A stretch of DNA of 64,000 bases from assembly GCF_023016115.1 (NCBI RefSeq), contig NZ_JALKBH010000003.1:186001-250000 (forward strand), in the 5' to 3' direction. This document shows positions 1 through 9,181 of this stretch, in pieces. Position 1 is the stretch's first letter; each line of letters opens with the position of its first letter. The translations under genes and the position numbers were made by a program. Below the pieces are notes generated by a model. It saw nothing but the letters and a program-made list of their open reading frames with translations. It was not told the origin of the DNA and did no database searches. Origin of the DNA: Alcanivorax sp. S6407 (lineage in GTDB: Bacteria > Pseudomonadota > Gammaproteobacteria > Pseudomonadales > Alcanivoracaceae).

Positions 1-242
1 TACTCAAGGCTGAGAACGACACAGCGCCGGAAAGTTCCTTCTGCAGCAGATGCCATCCATCCGCTTGACGGTACCGGACAGGATTCGGAATGTGATGCAA
101 TTGGCATAATGAACGTGACTCACTATAGTCAGCGTATTGGGGGGCATCACCTGTTTGGGGGATACAAGCATAGGAATTGCAGATTACAGTTTGCCCGCAA
201 CGTGAAGGCAGTACGTCAGATACTCTGAGGGGGAACATCACA
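1..242. other. Intergenic start of window, no gene seen
   Basis: No convincing coding frame precedes the LuxR-type gene here. The stretch presumably carries that gene's promoter, but I cannot point to a convincing -35/-10 pair. A ribosome binding site GAGGGGG lies at 227-233, nine bases before the ATG at 243. Confidence 0.5.
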
Positions 243-1361
243 ATGGAAGCCTTGCTGGATTTCGTGGGGGAAATCTATGAAGCCTCTTACAAGCCGGATC
301 ACTGGGACCATGTGATGGAACAGCTTTGCAGCCGTTTCATGCAGGCCAAGTCAGGCGCGATTTTCATCGAAGACCACTCCAGCAATACCCGCAGCATGAT
401 TGGCGCCTACGGATTGCCCGCAGCGGTACGCACCTCCTATCGCTTTGGCATGGGAAAATACGACCATACGTTCAAGATCCAGAGCCGCATGCCCGTAGGC
501 GAAGCCTCTCAAGTCACCGAGGCAGAGCGAGTTCGCAAGGACCACCCGTTTTATTACCGTTTGATTCTGAAACCCAATGACATTGGCTACATTTCTGCCA
601 TCAACATCTACAACGATGAAGAATGGCATGTGGGCATTGGCCTGCATCGTTCATTCTCTGCGCCCCCGTTCTCTGAACAGGACTGCAAGACCCTGACCCT
701 GCTGTATCCCCACTTCAATCGTGCGCTGCGCATTCACCGTGAGTTCCACCGACTTCGCACCCGGCAACAGAGTCTGCATGAGGCGCTGTCCCGTTTCATG
801 ATGGGTCTGATCATTCTTGGTCCCGATGGACGCGTCAGCTACCAGAACCCGGTGGCAGAAACCCTTATGGCCAACCACGGCGGGCTCATCCTGAAAAATG
901 GCAGGCCCAGTGCCCACTACCCCGATGAGGACCACCGCCTGCAGACCCTGATCAACAAACAACGGAATGTCGACAGCCAGGACATCAAGGCCAGAACGGA
1001 AGCGCTTGGCGTGCATCACCCGGATCGGGAAATGAACATGAATGTGATCCTGTCACCCCTGGCTACAGAGCAGAATATTGTTCCGCAACAACCAGGCAGC
1101 GTGGCACTCTATCTGTCAGACCCGGACTCCGCACTGAACCTGCCGGCCTCTGCGATCCAGTCCCTGTATGGCATGACCCCAAAGGAAGCCCAAGTGGCTA
1201 TCGCCCTGACCAACGGCCTCAACCCCAACCAGATCTGCGAGCAGAACAACGTGTCCGTGGACACAGTGCGCTCCCAGCTGAAAAGCATCTATTCCAAGAT
1301 GGGGGTCAACAAACAACAGGACGTGATTCGGGTACTGCTGTCCAGCGCGCAGGTGAATTGA
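243..1361 (+). CDS. LuxR-family helix-turn-helix transcriptional regulator
   Basis: A 372-residue protein if it starts at the ATG at 243, which has a strong GAGGGGG ribosome binding site. A TTG at 177 would add 22 residues but has no good site. The C-terminal 60 residues form a LuxR/GerE-type helix-turn-helix (MTPKEAQVAIALTNG, then VSVDTVRSQLKSIYSKMGV). The middle part (FMMGLIILGPDGRVSYQN) looks PAS-like. There is no receiver domain, so it is not a classical response regulator. The ligand is unknown. It converges on the thiolase gene across a bidirectional terminator at 1467-1500. Confidence 0.85.
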   Translation: MEALLDFVGEIYEASYKPDHWDHVMEQLCSRFMQAKSGAIFIEDHSSNTRSMIGAYGLPAAVRTSYRFGMGKYDHTFKIQSRMPVGEASQVTEAERVRKDHPFYYRLILKPNDIGYISAINIYNDEEWHVGIGLHRSFSAPPFSEQDCKTLTLLYPHFNRALRIHREFHRLRTRQQSLHEALSRFMMGLIILGPDGRVSYQNPVAETLMANHGGLILKNGRPSAHYPDEDHRLQTLINKQRNVDSQDIKARTEALGVHHPDREMNMNVILSPLATEQNIVPQQPGSVALYLSDPDSALNLPASAIQSLYGMTPKEAQVAIALTNGLNPNQICEQNNVSVDTVRSQLKSIYSKMGVNKQQDVIRVLLSSAQVN

Positions 1362-1370
1362 ATGTATGAC

Positions 1371-1451
1371 GCCGGATGCTGGATGCCTGACGCCTGACGC
1401 CTGACGAAGGCAGATTCTTCAGCGTCGGGCATCAGGCATCCAGCATCCGGC
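1371..1451. repeat. Inverted pair of heptad arrays (GGATGCC/TGACGCC type)
   Basis: The left arm at 1374-1406 is built of 7-base units (GGATGCT, GGATGCC, TGACGCC, TGACGCC, TGACG). The right arm at 1422-1449 is its near reverse complement (GCGTCGG, GCATCAG, GCATCCA, GCATCCG). Together they could fold into a hairpin of about 30 bp with a loop of about 15. The element sits between the LuxR stop codon and the terminator. Confidence 0.8.
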
Positions 1452-1466
1452 GGCCGCGCAGCGGCC

Positions 1467-1500
1467 AAAAAAAAACCGGCCTCGAAGGCCGGTTTTTTTT
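1467..1500. terminator. Bidirectional intrinsic terminator
   Basis: An A-run, the stem ACCGGCCT/AGGCCGGT around a CGA loop, then eight T residues. It serves the LuxR gene on the plus strand and the thiolase gene on the minus strand. Confidence 0.9.
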
Positions 1501-1513
1501 GAGCGGGGAACGA

Positions 1514-2800
1514 TTACTTCTCGAGAATCGCTACCACACCCTGACCACCAGCAGCACACACGGAGATCAGTGCACGGCCGGAGCCTTTTTCGTTCAGCAG
1601 CTTGGCGGCGTTGGCGATGATACGGCCACCGGTGGCAGCGAACGGGTGACCGGCTGCCAGGGAAGAGCCTTTCACGTTCAGCTTGCTGCGATCGATGCTG
1701 CCCAGAACCTCTTTGCGGCCCAGGGTTTCCTTACAGAACTTCTCGTCTTCCCACATCTTCAGGGTAGACAGAACCTGGGAAGCGAAGGCTTCGTGGATTT
1801 CGTAGAAATCGAAGTCCTGCAGGGTGATGCCGGCCTTGTCCAGCATGCTCGGCACACCGTATGCCGGCGCCATCAGCAAACCTTCTTTCTTGCCGATGAA
1901 ATCCACAGCAGCGGCTTCACCCAGGGTCATGTAGGCCAGTACCGGCAGACCACGCTCTTTGGCCCACTCTTCAGACGCCAGCAGTACCGCTGAGGCACCG
2001 TCGGTCAGAGGGGTAGAGTTGGCCGGGGTCATGGTGCCGTCCGGGCCGCCGAAGCAGGGCTTCAGAGTCGCCAGTTTTTCCAGGGTGGAATCACCGCGCA
2101 TGTTGTTGTCGCGGGTCAGGCCCTTGAACGGGGTGATCAGGTCATCCTGCCAGCCGTCTTCATAGGACTTGGCCAGGTTCTGGTGGGATTTCCATGCCAG
2201 CTCGTCCTGCTCTTCGCGGGGAATCGCCCACTCTTTGGCAGTGATGGCCTGGTGGTCACCCATGGCCAGGCCGGTGCGCGGCTCGCCGTTCTTGGGGATA
2301 TCGGGCATCAGGGATTTCGGGTTCAGCAGCTTCAGTCCCAGCTTGGCACGCTCGCCGTTGGTCTTGGCACGGTTCAACGCCATGAATACCTTGCGGGCGT
2401 CCTCGTTCACGCCCAGAGGAGCGTCAGAGGTGGTATCCACACCGCCAGCGATGGCGCAGTCGATCTGGCCAAGGGCGATCTTGTTGGCGACCAGGATAGC
2501 GGCTTCCAGACCAGTACCACAGGCCTGCTGCAGATCGTAGGCCGGGGTTTCCGGAGCCAGCTTGGAACCCAGAACGGACTCGCGCACCAGGTTGAAGTCA
2601 CGGGCGTGCTTCATTACCGCACCGGCCGCCACTTCATCGATCTTCTGACCGTGCAGCTTGAAACGATCCACCAGACCATCGATGGCAGCAGTCAGCATTT
2701 CCTGGTTGCTGGTATCAATGTAGGCAGTGTTGGAACGGGCAAACGGAATACGGTTACCGCCAATAATGGCAACCTTGCGTACGGCTTTACCTGCCAGCAT
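1514..2800 (-). CDS. Acetyl-CoA C-acyltransferase (thiolase, FadI/FadA2-like)
   Basis: A 428-residue thiolase that cleaves or condenses 3-ketoacyl-CoA with CoA. The start at 2800 (MLAGKAVRKVAIIGG) is chosen because AGAGGA lies seven bases upstream. A longer frame to 2875 has no support. The nucleophilic cysteine lies in QQACGTGLEAA, the active-site histidine in YEIHEAFASQVL, and the second cysteine in ISVCAAGGQGV near the C-terminus. It is divergent from a FabG4-type reductase. The same pairing (FadA2/FabG4) is known in mycobacteria, which suggests joint work on ketoacyl-CoA chemistry. Confidence 0.92.
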   Translation of the reverse strand: MLAGKAVRKVAIIGGNRIPFARSNTAYIDTSNQEMLTAAIDGLVDRFKLHGQKIDEVAAGAVMKHARDFNLVRESVLGSKLAPETPAYDLQQACGTGLEAAILVANKIALGQIDCAIAGGVDTTSDAPLGVNEDARKVFMALNRAKTNGERAKLGLKLLNPKSLMPDIPKNGEPRTGLAMGDHQAITAKEWAIPREEQDELAWKSHQNLAKSYEDGWQDDLITPFKGLTRDNNMRGDSTLEKLATLKPCFGGPDGTMTPANSTPLTDGASAVLLASEEWAKERGLPVLAYMTLGEAAAVDFIGKKEGLLMAPAYGVPSMLDKAGITLQDFDFYEIHEAFASQVLSTLKMWEDEKFCKETLGRKEVLGSIDRSKLNVKGSSLAAGHPFAATGGRIIANAAKLLNEKGSGRALISVCAAGGQGVVAILEK

Positions 2801-3128
2801 AACTATGTCCTCTAACAGAATCAGGGCAGCCACCAGAAGGTGGCGACAGTGGCCAGCGCGACCACGGGTATTCACTACTTAGGGCGCAGTCTACTCCCCA
2901 GCGTCCATGCCTCATTGGCTCAAACGACTGTTTGAACCCGGGGGCCGGTCAATACACCGGCAACATTGCAGTGATTCAATACGCGCCAGTGTGCGACAGG
3001 GCTTGTTTTTTGGCCCTACGAAAGAAGACTGATTTTTCACCGACTTTCTCTGGCACCCCTTTAAACCCGTTCTGGTTGGCATAAGGTTAACCAGACACAT
3101 TCATCTCACGATGGCGAAGGACAGGATC

Positions 3129-4547
3129 ATGAGCGATACCTATCAGGCGATTGCGAATTCTCCCATGGGCAAGGCGCTGTTTGGCGCAGTCAATCTCCCT
3201 ATTCCGGTCATTCTGGACCGCTGGCAGCCGGGTCAGGCCTCCTTTATCAAGGGCCGCGTTCTGGTCGGTGCCGCCAATGGCTCCACCGGTGTGGAAACCA
3301 TTCTGTCCACCCTGAAAGCGGCACCGGAAGCCAAGCTGAGCGTGCTGGCCAACACCGGCACCGCCACCGAACTGCAGAAGAAAGCCGGCAAGGCCGGTGT
3401 GGATGCGGAAAACTACACCGCCACCCGCGAAGACGATGCCAAATTCAAGGGTCTGGTATTTGATGCCACCGGCATCCAGAACCCGGACGAGCTGAAAGCC
3501 CTGTGGGAGTTCTTCCACCCGGTGATCCGCAAGCTGGAAAAATGCGCCCGTGTTGTGGTGATCGGCCGCACCCCGGAAAAGCAGGCTGGCGCCACCCGTG
3601 TTGCCCAGCGCGCGCTGGAAGGTTTCACCCGTTCTGTGGGCAAGGAAATCAAGAAAGGCGCCACTGTGCAGCTGGTGTATGTGGATGAAGGTGCCGAAGC
3701 CCAGCTGGCTTCTCCCCTGCACTTCTTCCTGTCCCCCAAGTCAGCTTATGTATCTGCCCAGGTAGTGCGTGTGACCGAGTCCGGCTTCAAGGCCGCCAAG
3801 TTCGACTGGGACAAGCCGCTGGCCGGCAAGAAAGCCCTGGTCACCGGTGGCTCCCGCGGTATCGGCGCAGCCATCGCTGAAGTGCTGGCCCGTGACGGCG
3901 CCACCGTGACCGTGCTGGACATTCCGCCCATGGCGGAAGACCTGAGCAAGGTAGCGGCCCAGATCGGTGGCGACACCCTGGAGCTGGACATCACCGCCCC
4001 CGAGGCACCCGACGCCATTGCCGCCAAGGGCAAGGAAATCGGTGGTTTCGACGTGATCGTACACAACGCAGGTGTCACCCGTGACAAGATGCTCGGCAAC
4101 ATGCCGGAGAAGTTCTGGGACATGGTGATCGACATCAACATCGCCAGCCAGCTGCGCATCAATGAAAAACTGCTGGCCGATGGCGCCATCAACCAGGGCG
4201 GCAGCATCATCTCCATCAGCTCCATTGCCGGTATCGCCGGTAACCTGGGCCAGACCAACTACGGCGCCTCCAAGGCCGCCGTGATCGGCATGATCGACGC
4301 CTTCAAGGACGAGTACGCCGAGAAGGGCATCACCATCAATGCCGTGGCACCGGGCTTCATCGAAACCCAGATGACCGCAGCCATCCCCTTCACTATCCGT
4401 GAAGCGGGCCGTCGCATGAACGCCATGAGCCAGGGCGGTCAGCCGGTGGACGTGGCCGAAACCATCGCCTTCTTCGCCAGCCCGGCCTCCCAGGGTCTGA
4501 CCGGCAACGTTGTGCGTGTGTGTGGTCAGATGCTGTTGGGGGCGTAA
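3129..4547 (+). CDS. FabG4-type 3-oxoacyl-(ACP/CoA) reductase, two Rossmann domains
   Basis: A 472-residue SDR enzyme, about twice normal FabG length. The N-terminal ~200 residues form a degenerate Rossmann-like region. The C-terminal SDR domain has the cofactor motif TGGSRGIG, the NAG motif (HNAGVTRD), and the catalytic Ser and YxxxK (SSIAGIAGN, YGASK). This build matches the high-molecular-weight FabG4 class, which reduces 3-ketoacyl-CoA with NADH. The ATG at 3129 is preferred over 3111 because AAGGACAGG lies just upstream. A terminator follows at 4607-4642. Likely role: lipid or beta-hydroxyacyl metabolism with the divergent thiolase. Confidence 0.9.
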   Translation: MSDTYQAIANSPMGKALFGAVNLPIPVILDRWQPGQASFIKGRVLVGAANGSTGVETILSTLKAAPEAKLSVLANTGTATELQKKAGKAGVDAENYTATREDDAKFKGLVFDATGIQNPDELKALWEFFHPVIRKLEKCARVVVIGRTPEKQAGATRVAQRALEGFTRSVGKEIKKGATVQLVYVDEGAEAQLASPLHFFLSPKSAYVSAQVVRVTESGFKAAKFDWDKPLAGKKALVTGGSRGIGAAIAEVLARDGATVTVLDIPPMAEDLSKVAAQIGGDTLELDITAPEAPDAIAAKGKEIGGFDVIVHNAGVTRDKMLGNMPEKFWDMVIDINIASQLRINEKLLADGAINQGGSIISISSIAGIAGNLGQTNYGASKAAVIGMIDAFKDEYAEKGITINAVAPGFIETQMTAAIPFTIREAGRRMNAMSQGGQPVDVAETIAFFASPASQGLTGNVVRVCGQMLLGA

Positions 4548-4552
4548 CAGCC

Positions 4553-4582
4553 TCAAGCTACAAGCTTCAAGCTGCAACGCGG
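4553..4582. repeat. Heptad array (CAAGCTA/CAAGCTT/CAAGCTG)
   Basis: Four 7-base units directly after the FabG4 stop codon. The same motif recurs at 11087, 55150 and 56118. No inverted partner of this motif was seen nearby. Confidence 0.75.
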
Positions 4583-4606
4583 TTTGAAGCCTGTGCCACA
4601 CGATCG

Positions 4607-4642
4607 ACAAAAGAGCCGCGCCGCAAGGTGCGGCTCTTTTGT
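4607..4642 (+). terminator. Intrinsic terminator after the FabG4-type gene
   Basis: The 13-bp arms ACAAAAGAGCCGC and GCGGCTCTTTTGT form a hairpin with T residues at the 3' arm. Confidence 0.85.
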
Positions 4643-4662
4643 TGCCGCTCCGCGGCCGCTGC

Positions 4663-4897
4663 ACGCAACACGCCTCACGCAACATGCTTGAGGCAAAACC
4701 GGTGGAGCTGTTGTGTGGGAGCGTGCTTGCACGCGAAATCCGAGACTCCAGGGCCTGGGGTAATTCGCGTGCAGGCACGCTCCCACAGCGGCTTCGCAAA
4801 AAGGTTGATCACGGATTAACGGGAAAGGGACGGGTCCGGATTGGCCAAGGTGGTTTTCCCGGGTTTGCGTGTTGCCTGTTGCGTGAAGCATGTTGCG
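4663..4897. repeat. Composite repeat: heptad arrays around an inverted REP pair
   Basis: The left array at 4663-4690 repeats ACGCAAC/ACGCCTC units, and the inverse array at 4866-4897 repeats GTGTTGC/GTGAAGC units. Between them lies an inverted pair of REP-like sequences: TGTGGGAGCGTGCTTG starting at 4714, and its complement ending at 4787. Each REP half is itself palindromic (GCGTGC..GCACGC). Confidence 0.75.
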
Positions 4898-4911
4898 GCC
4901 GCAGAGCGGCC

Positions 4912-4943
4912 AAAAAAGACCCCGCCGGTTACCCGGCGGGGTC
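4912..4943 (-). terminator. Intrinsic terminator of the hydroxylase-family gene
   Basis: The stem GACCCCGCCGG/CCGGCGGGGTC is followed on the minus strand by six T residues. Confidence 0.9.
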
Positions 4944-4997
4944 ATGAATGTCGCACGCTCTCCCGAGGTGGACGTTGGCACACACTTGGGTGTTCGG

Positions 4998-5951
4998 TCA
5001 GGCTGCTTCGGGGGCCTTTTTCTGTTCCATCTTCTCGGCTTTTTTGGCGGCCTTTGCTGCGGCACGGGCTTTGGCCTTGGCGGCACCACCGGGCATGAAG
5101 TCACGGATGTCCCAGTAGAAGTAACGCTTCAACACGCTGTTGGCTTCGTCATCGTTCTGACGCCAGCCATAGATCTCCGGCTTGCTGGTTTCGATGGCCA
5201 GGGTGCGGAAGATCAGCCAGTCGTAAATCGCCAGGGTAGCAGTCACGTTCTTGGCAGAGTTCGGACCACGGGCGTGGTGCTGATGATGCTGGGTCGGGAA
5301 GGTGATGATATGCGCCAGACACCACATGGTCTTGCGTACCCAGGCCCAACGGTGATTCAGGAAGTACAGGTCCCAGTTCCAGTTCACATGGGTCTGGGCG
5401 GCCCACAGGCCCTTGAAAGCATTCGAGAACAGGAACACTTCAACCAGCCCCAGATACAGACACACCAGCTGGAACATGAAGTTCGGCATGATGAACCACC
5501 AGGCCCAGCCATTCACGAAGGTCTGGGTGACAGACAGCTGCCCCTTGTTGTCCTGGCCACCGGCAAGGTGATGGGGACGATGACTCATCTTGTAGACCGC
5601 CTGAATCCACTGCAGCACCTTGTTATTGGGCCGGCGACTATGGGCGAACAGATGGAAGGAGCCATGCAGGAATTCTTCGATACAGAAGAACGCGATGATC
5701 GTCGGCCAGAAATACTGCTCTTCCAGCCAGGCCAGAGAACCTGCACTACCCGGAAACAGGGTACTCAGGACAAGGGTGATCACGAGCAGCAGTAACGGAC
5801 GCTGCACCACGATCATCATGAAAGTAGCGAGGAAGGCGACCTTCCAGTCCTGGTTGGTCTTGTGACCGTTGCGGGTACGCCCGCTGATGATTTCCCAGAT
5901 AGCTGAGATGACGATAAACGCCGTCACCAGCAAGGTGAGTTGCTTGTCCAT
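4998..5951 (-). CDS. Sterol desaturase / fatty acid hydroxylase superfamily membrane protein
   Basis: A 317-residue membrane protein with hydrophobic segments near residues 5-20, 38-65 and 85-105. It has the histidine clusters of the non-haem di-iron superfamily: HGSFH, HRPHH and HHQHH. The last ~30 residues are rich in Ala and Lys (KAKARAAAKAAKKAEK) and are probably a cytoplasmic tail. The start has GGAGAG six bases upstream. The substrate is unknown, with a lipid hydroxyl or desaturation reaction likely. It is divergent from a LysR-type gene that probably controls it. Confidence 0.85.
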   Translation of the reverse strand: MDKQLTLLVTAFIVISAIWEIISGRTRNGHKTNQDWKVAFLATFMMIVVQRPLLLLVITLVLSTLFPGSAGSLAWLEEQYFWPTIIAFFCIEEFLHGSFHLFAHSRRPNNKVLQWIQAVYKMSHRPHHLAGGQDNKGQLSVTQTFVNGWAWWFIMPNFMFQLVCLYLGLVEVFLFSNAFKGLWAAQTHVNWNWDLYFLNHRWAWVRKTMWCLAHIITFPTQHHQHHARGPNSAKNVTATLAIYDWLIFRTLAIETSKPEIYGWRQNDDEANSVLKRYFYWDIRDFMPGGAAKAKARAAAKAAKKAEKMEQKKAPEAA

Positions 5952-6027
5952 TGTTGCTCTCCAGATATTGTTATTTTGTTGCTGCGCACCCTTCGAACAT
6001 AAACAGGCCGTATTATCTTTCCAAATT

Positions 6028-6049
6028 GATATTTGATATAAGTAATATC
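6028..6049. promoter_or_regulatory. Candidate LysR operator
   Basis: An AT-rich dyad GATATT-N10-AATATC directly precedes the LysR ATG at 6051, in the divergent promoter region. Its size and position fit an autoregulatory LysR site. This is inference from symmetry only. Confidence 0.4.
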
Positions 6050-6050
6050 C

Positions 6051-6956
6051 ATGAAGCTGAACTTACGCAGTATCGACCTGAATCTGCTGCCGGTCTTTGC
6101 GGCCATCATGGACGCCGGCCAGTTATCCCGCGCCGCAGAGCAACTGGGCATGAGCCAACCCGCCATCAGCGCCGCCCTGCAGCGCCTGCGGCATACCTTT
6201 GCGGACGAGTTGTTCGTGCGTACCCGCCAGGGGATGGAGCCCACGCCCCGGGCCCGCGAGCTGCACGAGCAGCTGGCACCGCAACTCAATGCCCTGCGCG
6301 AAGCCCTGGATCCAGGTAATCGCTTCGACCCGGCCACCAGCCAGCGGCATTTTCGCATCATCAGCGTGGATTACTTTGAAATGGTGGTCCTGCCACCGTT
6401 ACTGGCTCGTATCCGGCAACAGGCCCCGGATGTGTTACTGGAGATCGTGCCCTCCGGCGACACCATGGCCGACGACCTGCACAAGGCCCGGGCAGACATC
6501 GCTGTGGACGCCTTCATTCCTGATGACGACCGGCTCATGCGCGAAGTCCTGCTGGATGAAGAGCTGATGGTCGTGGCCCGACAGGGACACCCCACGATCA
6601 AGGGGCGCTGCAGCAAGGCCCAGTTCCTCAAGGCCGAGCACGTGGTGCTGCCGGACCGCAACCGGCGCCTGCCACTGGATCAGATTCTGGATTCCCCCGG
6701 GTGGCAGCGGCGCACCGGCGCCAGGGTTACCCATTTTGTCAGCATGCTGGCCGCCACCGCGGGCTCGGACATGATTGCCACCGCCCCGCGACGGCTGGCC
6801 GAGCAATATGCCGGCGCCCTGCAGGTTCAGGTGCTGCCCTTCCCGGTAGCCGTGCCGCCGGTGCCCATCTACCAGCTCTGGTCTCCGGCGCTGGATCAGG
6901 ACCCGGCCCACCAATGGCTTCGCGAACAGCTTAGCGCCACGCTGAAAGCACTTTGA
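6051..6956 (+). CDS. LysR family transcriptional regulator
   Basis: A 301-residue LysR-type regulator. The N-terminal winged helix (residues 8-65: DLNLLPVFAAIMDAG, then SQPAISAALQRLR) is typical, and residues ~90-300 form the periplasmic-binding-like effector domain. It is transcribed away from the fatty-acid-hydroxylase-family gene across about 100 bp, the usual arrangement for a LysR activator and its target. The effector cannot be told from the sequence. Confidence 0.9.
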   Translation: MKLNLRSIDLNLLPVFAAIMDAGQLSRAAEQLGMSQPAISAALQRLRHTFADELFVRTRQGMEPTPRARELHEQLAPQLNALREALDPGNRFDPATSQRHFRIISVDYFEMVVLPPLLARIRQQAPDVLLEIVPSGDTMADDLHKARADIAVDAFIPDDDRLMREVLLDEELMVVARQGHPTIKGRCSKAQFLKAEHVVLPDRNRRLPLDQILDSPGWQRRTGARVTHFVSMLAATAGSDMIATAPRRLAEQYAGALQVQVLPFPVAVPPVPIYQLWSPALDQDPAHQWLREQLSATLKAL

Positions 6957-6971
6957 TTATCGATTCCCACT

Positions 6972-7042
6972 GAGGGAGCGTGCCTGCACGCGAAAGGTCG
7001 GTTGTCACAGGTGAGGCATTCGCGTGCAGGCACGCTCCCACA
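6972..7042. repeat. Inverted pair of REP-like elements
   Basis: GAGGGAGCGTGCCTGCACGC at 6972 and its complement ending at 7042 (CACGCTCCCACA) face each other across about 20 bases. It is the same family as at 4714-4787, 27111, 30070 and 57596, and resembles Pseudomonas REP sequences (TGTGGGAGCGGGCTTGCC type). Confidence 0.8.
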
Positions 7043-7148
7043 GGTTGTTACCATCAAACGTCGGGCATCCAGCGTACAACTGAACCCAGCACTTGAATCG
7101 GTGTCTTACCATCACCATCTCCGAAATACCTACCCCACAGGACTGCTC

Positions 7149-7649
7149 ATGAGTTTTGGCCGTATTTTCTTCTTCATCTTTGGTTTTGCGCTATTGGAAG
7201 TGCTGGTACTGGCCAAGGTCGCCGGGCTGATCGGCTGGCCGATTACCATCGTCGCCACCGTGGCCACCGCCCTGCTGGGCAGCTACTTGTTCCGCAGCCA
7301 GGGGCTGGAAACCTGGATCCGTCTCAACCAGAAGATGCAGCAAGGGGAGATGCCAGGCCAGGAAATGGTGGAAGGCATCATGCTGCTTCTCGGCGGTGCC
7401 CTGCTGATTACCCCGGGCTTCATCACCGATGCGGTGGGCTTCGCCCTGCTGCTGCCCACTTCCCGCCGGCTAATGGCGCGCAAGGTGATCGAGAAAGGCA
7501 CCCTGCAAAGTTTCACCACCATGCAAGGCGGAGGCTTCACCTACACCAGTTACACCCGTACCGGCGGTGGCAATCCGTTCCAGCAGCCGGTGGACCGCAA
7601 CGATGGCCATGTGACCATTGACGGTGAGTCGCGCCGTGAGGATAGATAA
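7149..7649 (+). CDS. fxsA: FxsA family membrane protein
   Basis: A 166-residue inner-membrane protein. The ATG at 7149 (MSFGRIFFFIFGFALLEV) is the family-like start. A longer frame to 7002 would run through a REP repeat. Transmembrane segments lie near residues 5-22, 27-45 and 78-100, with the conserved LLGGALLITPGFITDAVGFALL region. In E. coli, FxsA affects F exclusion of phage T7; its cellular role is otherwise unclear. The C-terminal tail is Gly/Thr-rich. Confidence 0.9.
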   Translation: MSFGRIFFFIFGFALLEVLVLAKVAGLIGWPITIVATVATALLGSYLFRSQGLETWIRLNQKMQQGEMPGQEMVEGIMLLLGGALLITPGFITDAVGFALLLPTSRRLMARKVIEKGTLQSFTTMQGGGFTYTSYTRTGGGNPFQQPVDRNDGHVTIDGESRREDR

Positions 7650-7852
7650 AGGCCGCTTCACGCTTCACGCAACAGGTATCACGCCAAGACCGAAAACCAC
7701 GAATACTTGCTGTTCGTGACTCGTGGATCGAAACTCGCCTCCGCATTGCTTCCCCGCACCATTCATCTGACGGGTTAGGAAGCGCTCGCTGTCCCTGCTA
7801 GACTGCGCCTCCTCCAGCTCCGGCTGGCTGGTCGATTCTCCCAGGAGGCCCC

Positions 7853-9181
7853 ATGACCCTCACTCTGCTCAATCCCGTTGTCTGGTCCGTGCTGTTGCTC
7901 ATGGGGCTTAGCCTTGCGCGGATGAATGTAGTGCTGGCGCTTCTATGTGCGGCGCTGGTGGCGGGAATTGGCAGTGGTCTGGACCTGTCTGCCACCCTGG
8001 CGGCCTTCAGCGACGGTCTGGGGGGCGGTGCCAATATCGCGTTGAGCTATGCGCTGCTCGGCGCGTTCGCCGTCGCCATTGCCCGTTCCGGGATTACCGA
8101 GTGGCTGGCCGGACGAATTATCGTGCGACTTGGCGGCACGCCCGAGCCTGCACAGCTGCGCCGTATCCGCACCCTGGTGCTAAGCGTATTGCTGGTAGCG
8201 GCAATCATGAGCCAGAACCTGGTGCCCATTCATATCGCCTTTATTCCGATCCTGGTGCCGCCACTGCTGGAAGTCATGCACCAGCTACGTCTGGATCGCC
8301 GACTGGCAGCCTGTGTGCTGACGTTTGGGCTGATCACCCCTTACATGGTGCTGCCGGTAGGGTTTGGCAGCATCTTCCTGCACACCCAGCTGGGCCCGAG
8401 CATGGCAAAAGCCGGCCTGCCACTCGACAAGGCAGAGCTGCCCATGGCCATGCTGCTGCCGGCAGCCGGCATGGTGGTGGGATTGATACTGGCCTTTATC
8501 CGTTACCGAAACCCCCGTGATTACCAGCCTGTGCAGCTACCCGGAGAAGAGCAGCATGCCCCGCTCTCGACCCGCAATGTGATCGTTGCCTGCCTGGCAC
8601 TGGCGGCAGCCCTGATCCTGCAGCTATACAGCGATTCCATTATCCTCGGCGCCCTGGTGGGCTTTCTGGTGTTCACCGCTGGCGGCGTGGTGCCATGGAA
8701 GGAATCCCAGGATGCCTTTACCCAGGGCGTGAAAATGATGTCGCTGATCGGCTTTATCATGATCGCCGCCAATGGTTATGCCTCCGTGGTACAGGCCGGC
8801 GGGCAGGTGCCGGCATTGGTGGAAGCCGTCACCAGCGGCTTGCAGAGCCCGCCGATTGCCGCAGCACTGCTGCTGGTACTGGGCCTGTTTGTGACACTCG
8901 GCATCGGCTCATCCTTTTCCACCATCCCGATCATCACCACCCTGTACGTCCCGCTGTGCATGGCATTGGGCTTTTCGCCACTGGCCACCGCCGCCCTGGT
9001 CGGCAGTGCTGCCGCCCTGGGCGACGCCGGCTCCCCGGCATCCGATTCCACCCTGGGCCCCACCGCTGGCCTGAATGCCGACGGCCAGCACGATCATATT
9101 CGCGATACGGTGATTCCGACGTTTATTCACTACAACCTGCCGTTGATGGCAGCGGGCTGGCTCGCAGCGATGTGGCTTTGA
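7853..9181 (+). CDS. Na+/H+ antiporter-family membrane transporter (YuiF-like)
   Basis: A 442-residue polytopic membrane protein with about 11-12 hydrophobic segments, preceded by a clear AGGAGG site. The segments GLGGGANIALSYALLGAFAVAIARSG and GDAGSPASDSTLGPTAGLN match the Na+/H+ antiporter (NhaC-superfamily, YuiF/YutQ-like) group. Some members of this group are thought to carry amino acids such as histidine, so the substrate is open. It appears monocistronic, with repeat-rich flanks. Confidence 0.75.
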   Translation: MTLTLLNPVVWSVLLLMGLSLARMNVVLALLCAALVAGIGSGLDLSATLAAFSDGLGGGANIALSYALLGAFAVAIARSGITEWLAGRIIVRLGGTPEPAQLRRIRTLVLSVLLVAAIMSQNLVPIHIAFIPILVPPLLEVMHQLRLDRRLAACVLTFGLITPYMVLPVGFGSIFLHTQLGPSMAKAGLPLDKAELPMAMLLPAAGMVVGLILAFIRYRNPRDYQPVQLPGEEQHAPLSTRNVIVACLALAAALILQLYSDSIILGALVGFLVFTAGGVVPWKESQDAFTQGVKMMSLIGFIMIAANGYASVVQAGGQVPALVEAVTSGLQSPPIAAALLLVLGLFVTLGIGSSFSTIPIITTLYVPLCMALGFSPLATAALVGSAAALGDAGSPASDSTLGPTAGLNADGQHDHIRDTVIPTFIHYNLPLMAAGWLAAMWL

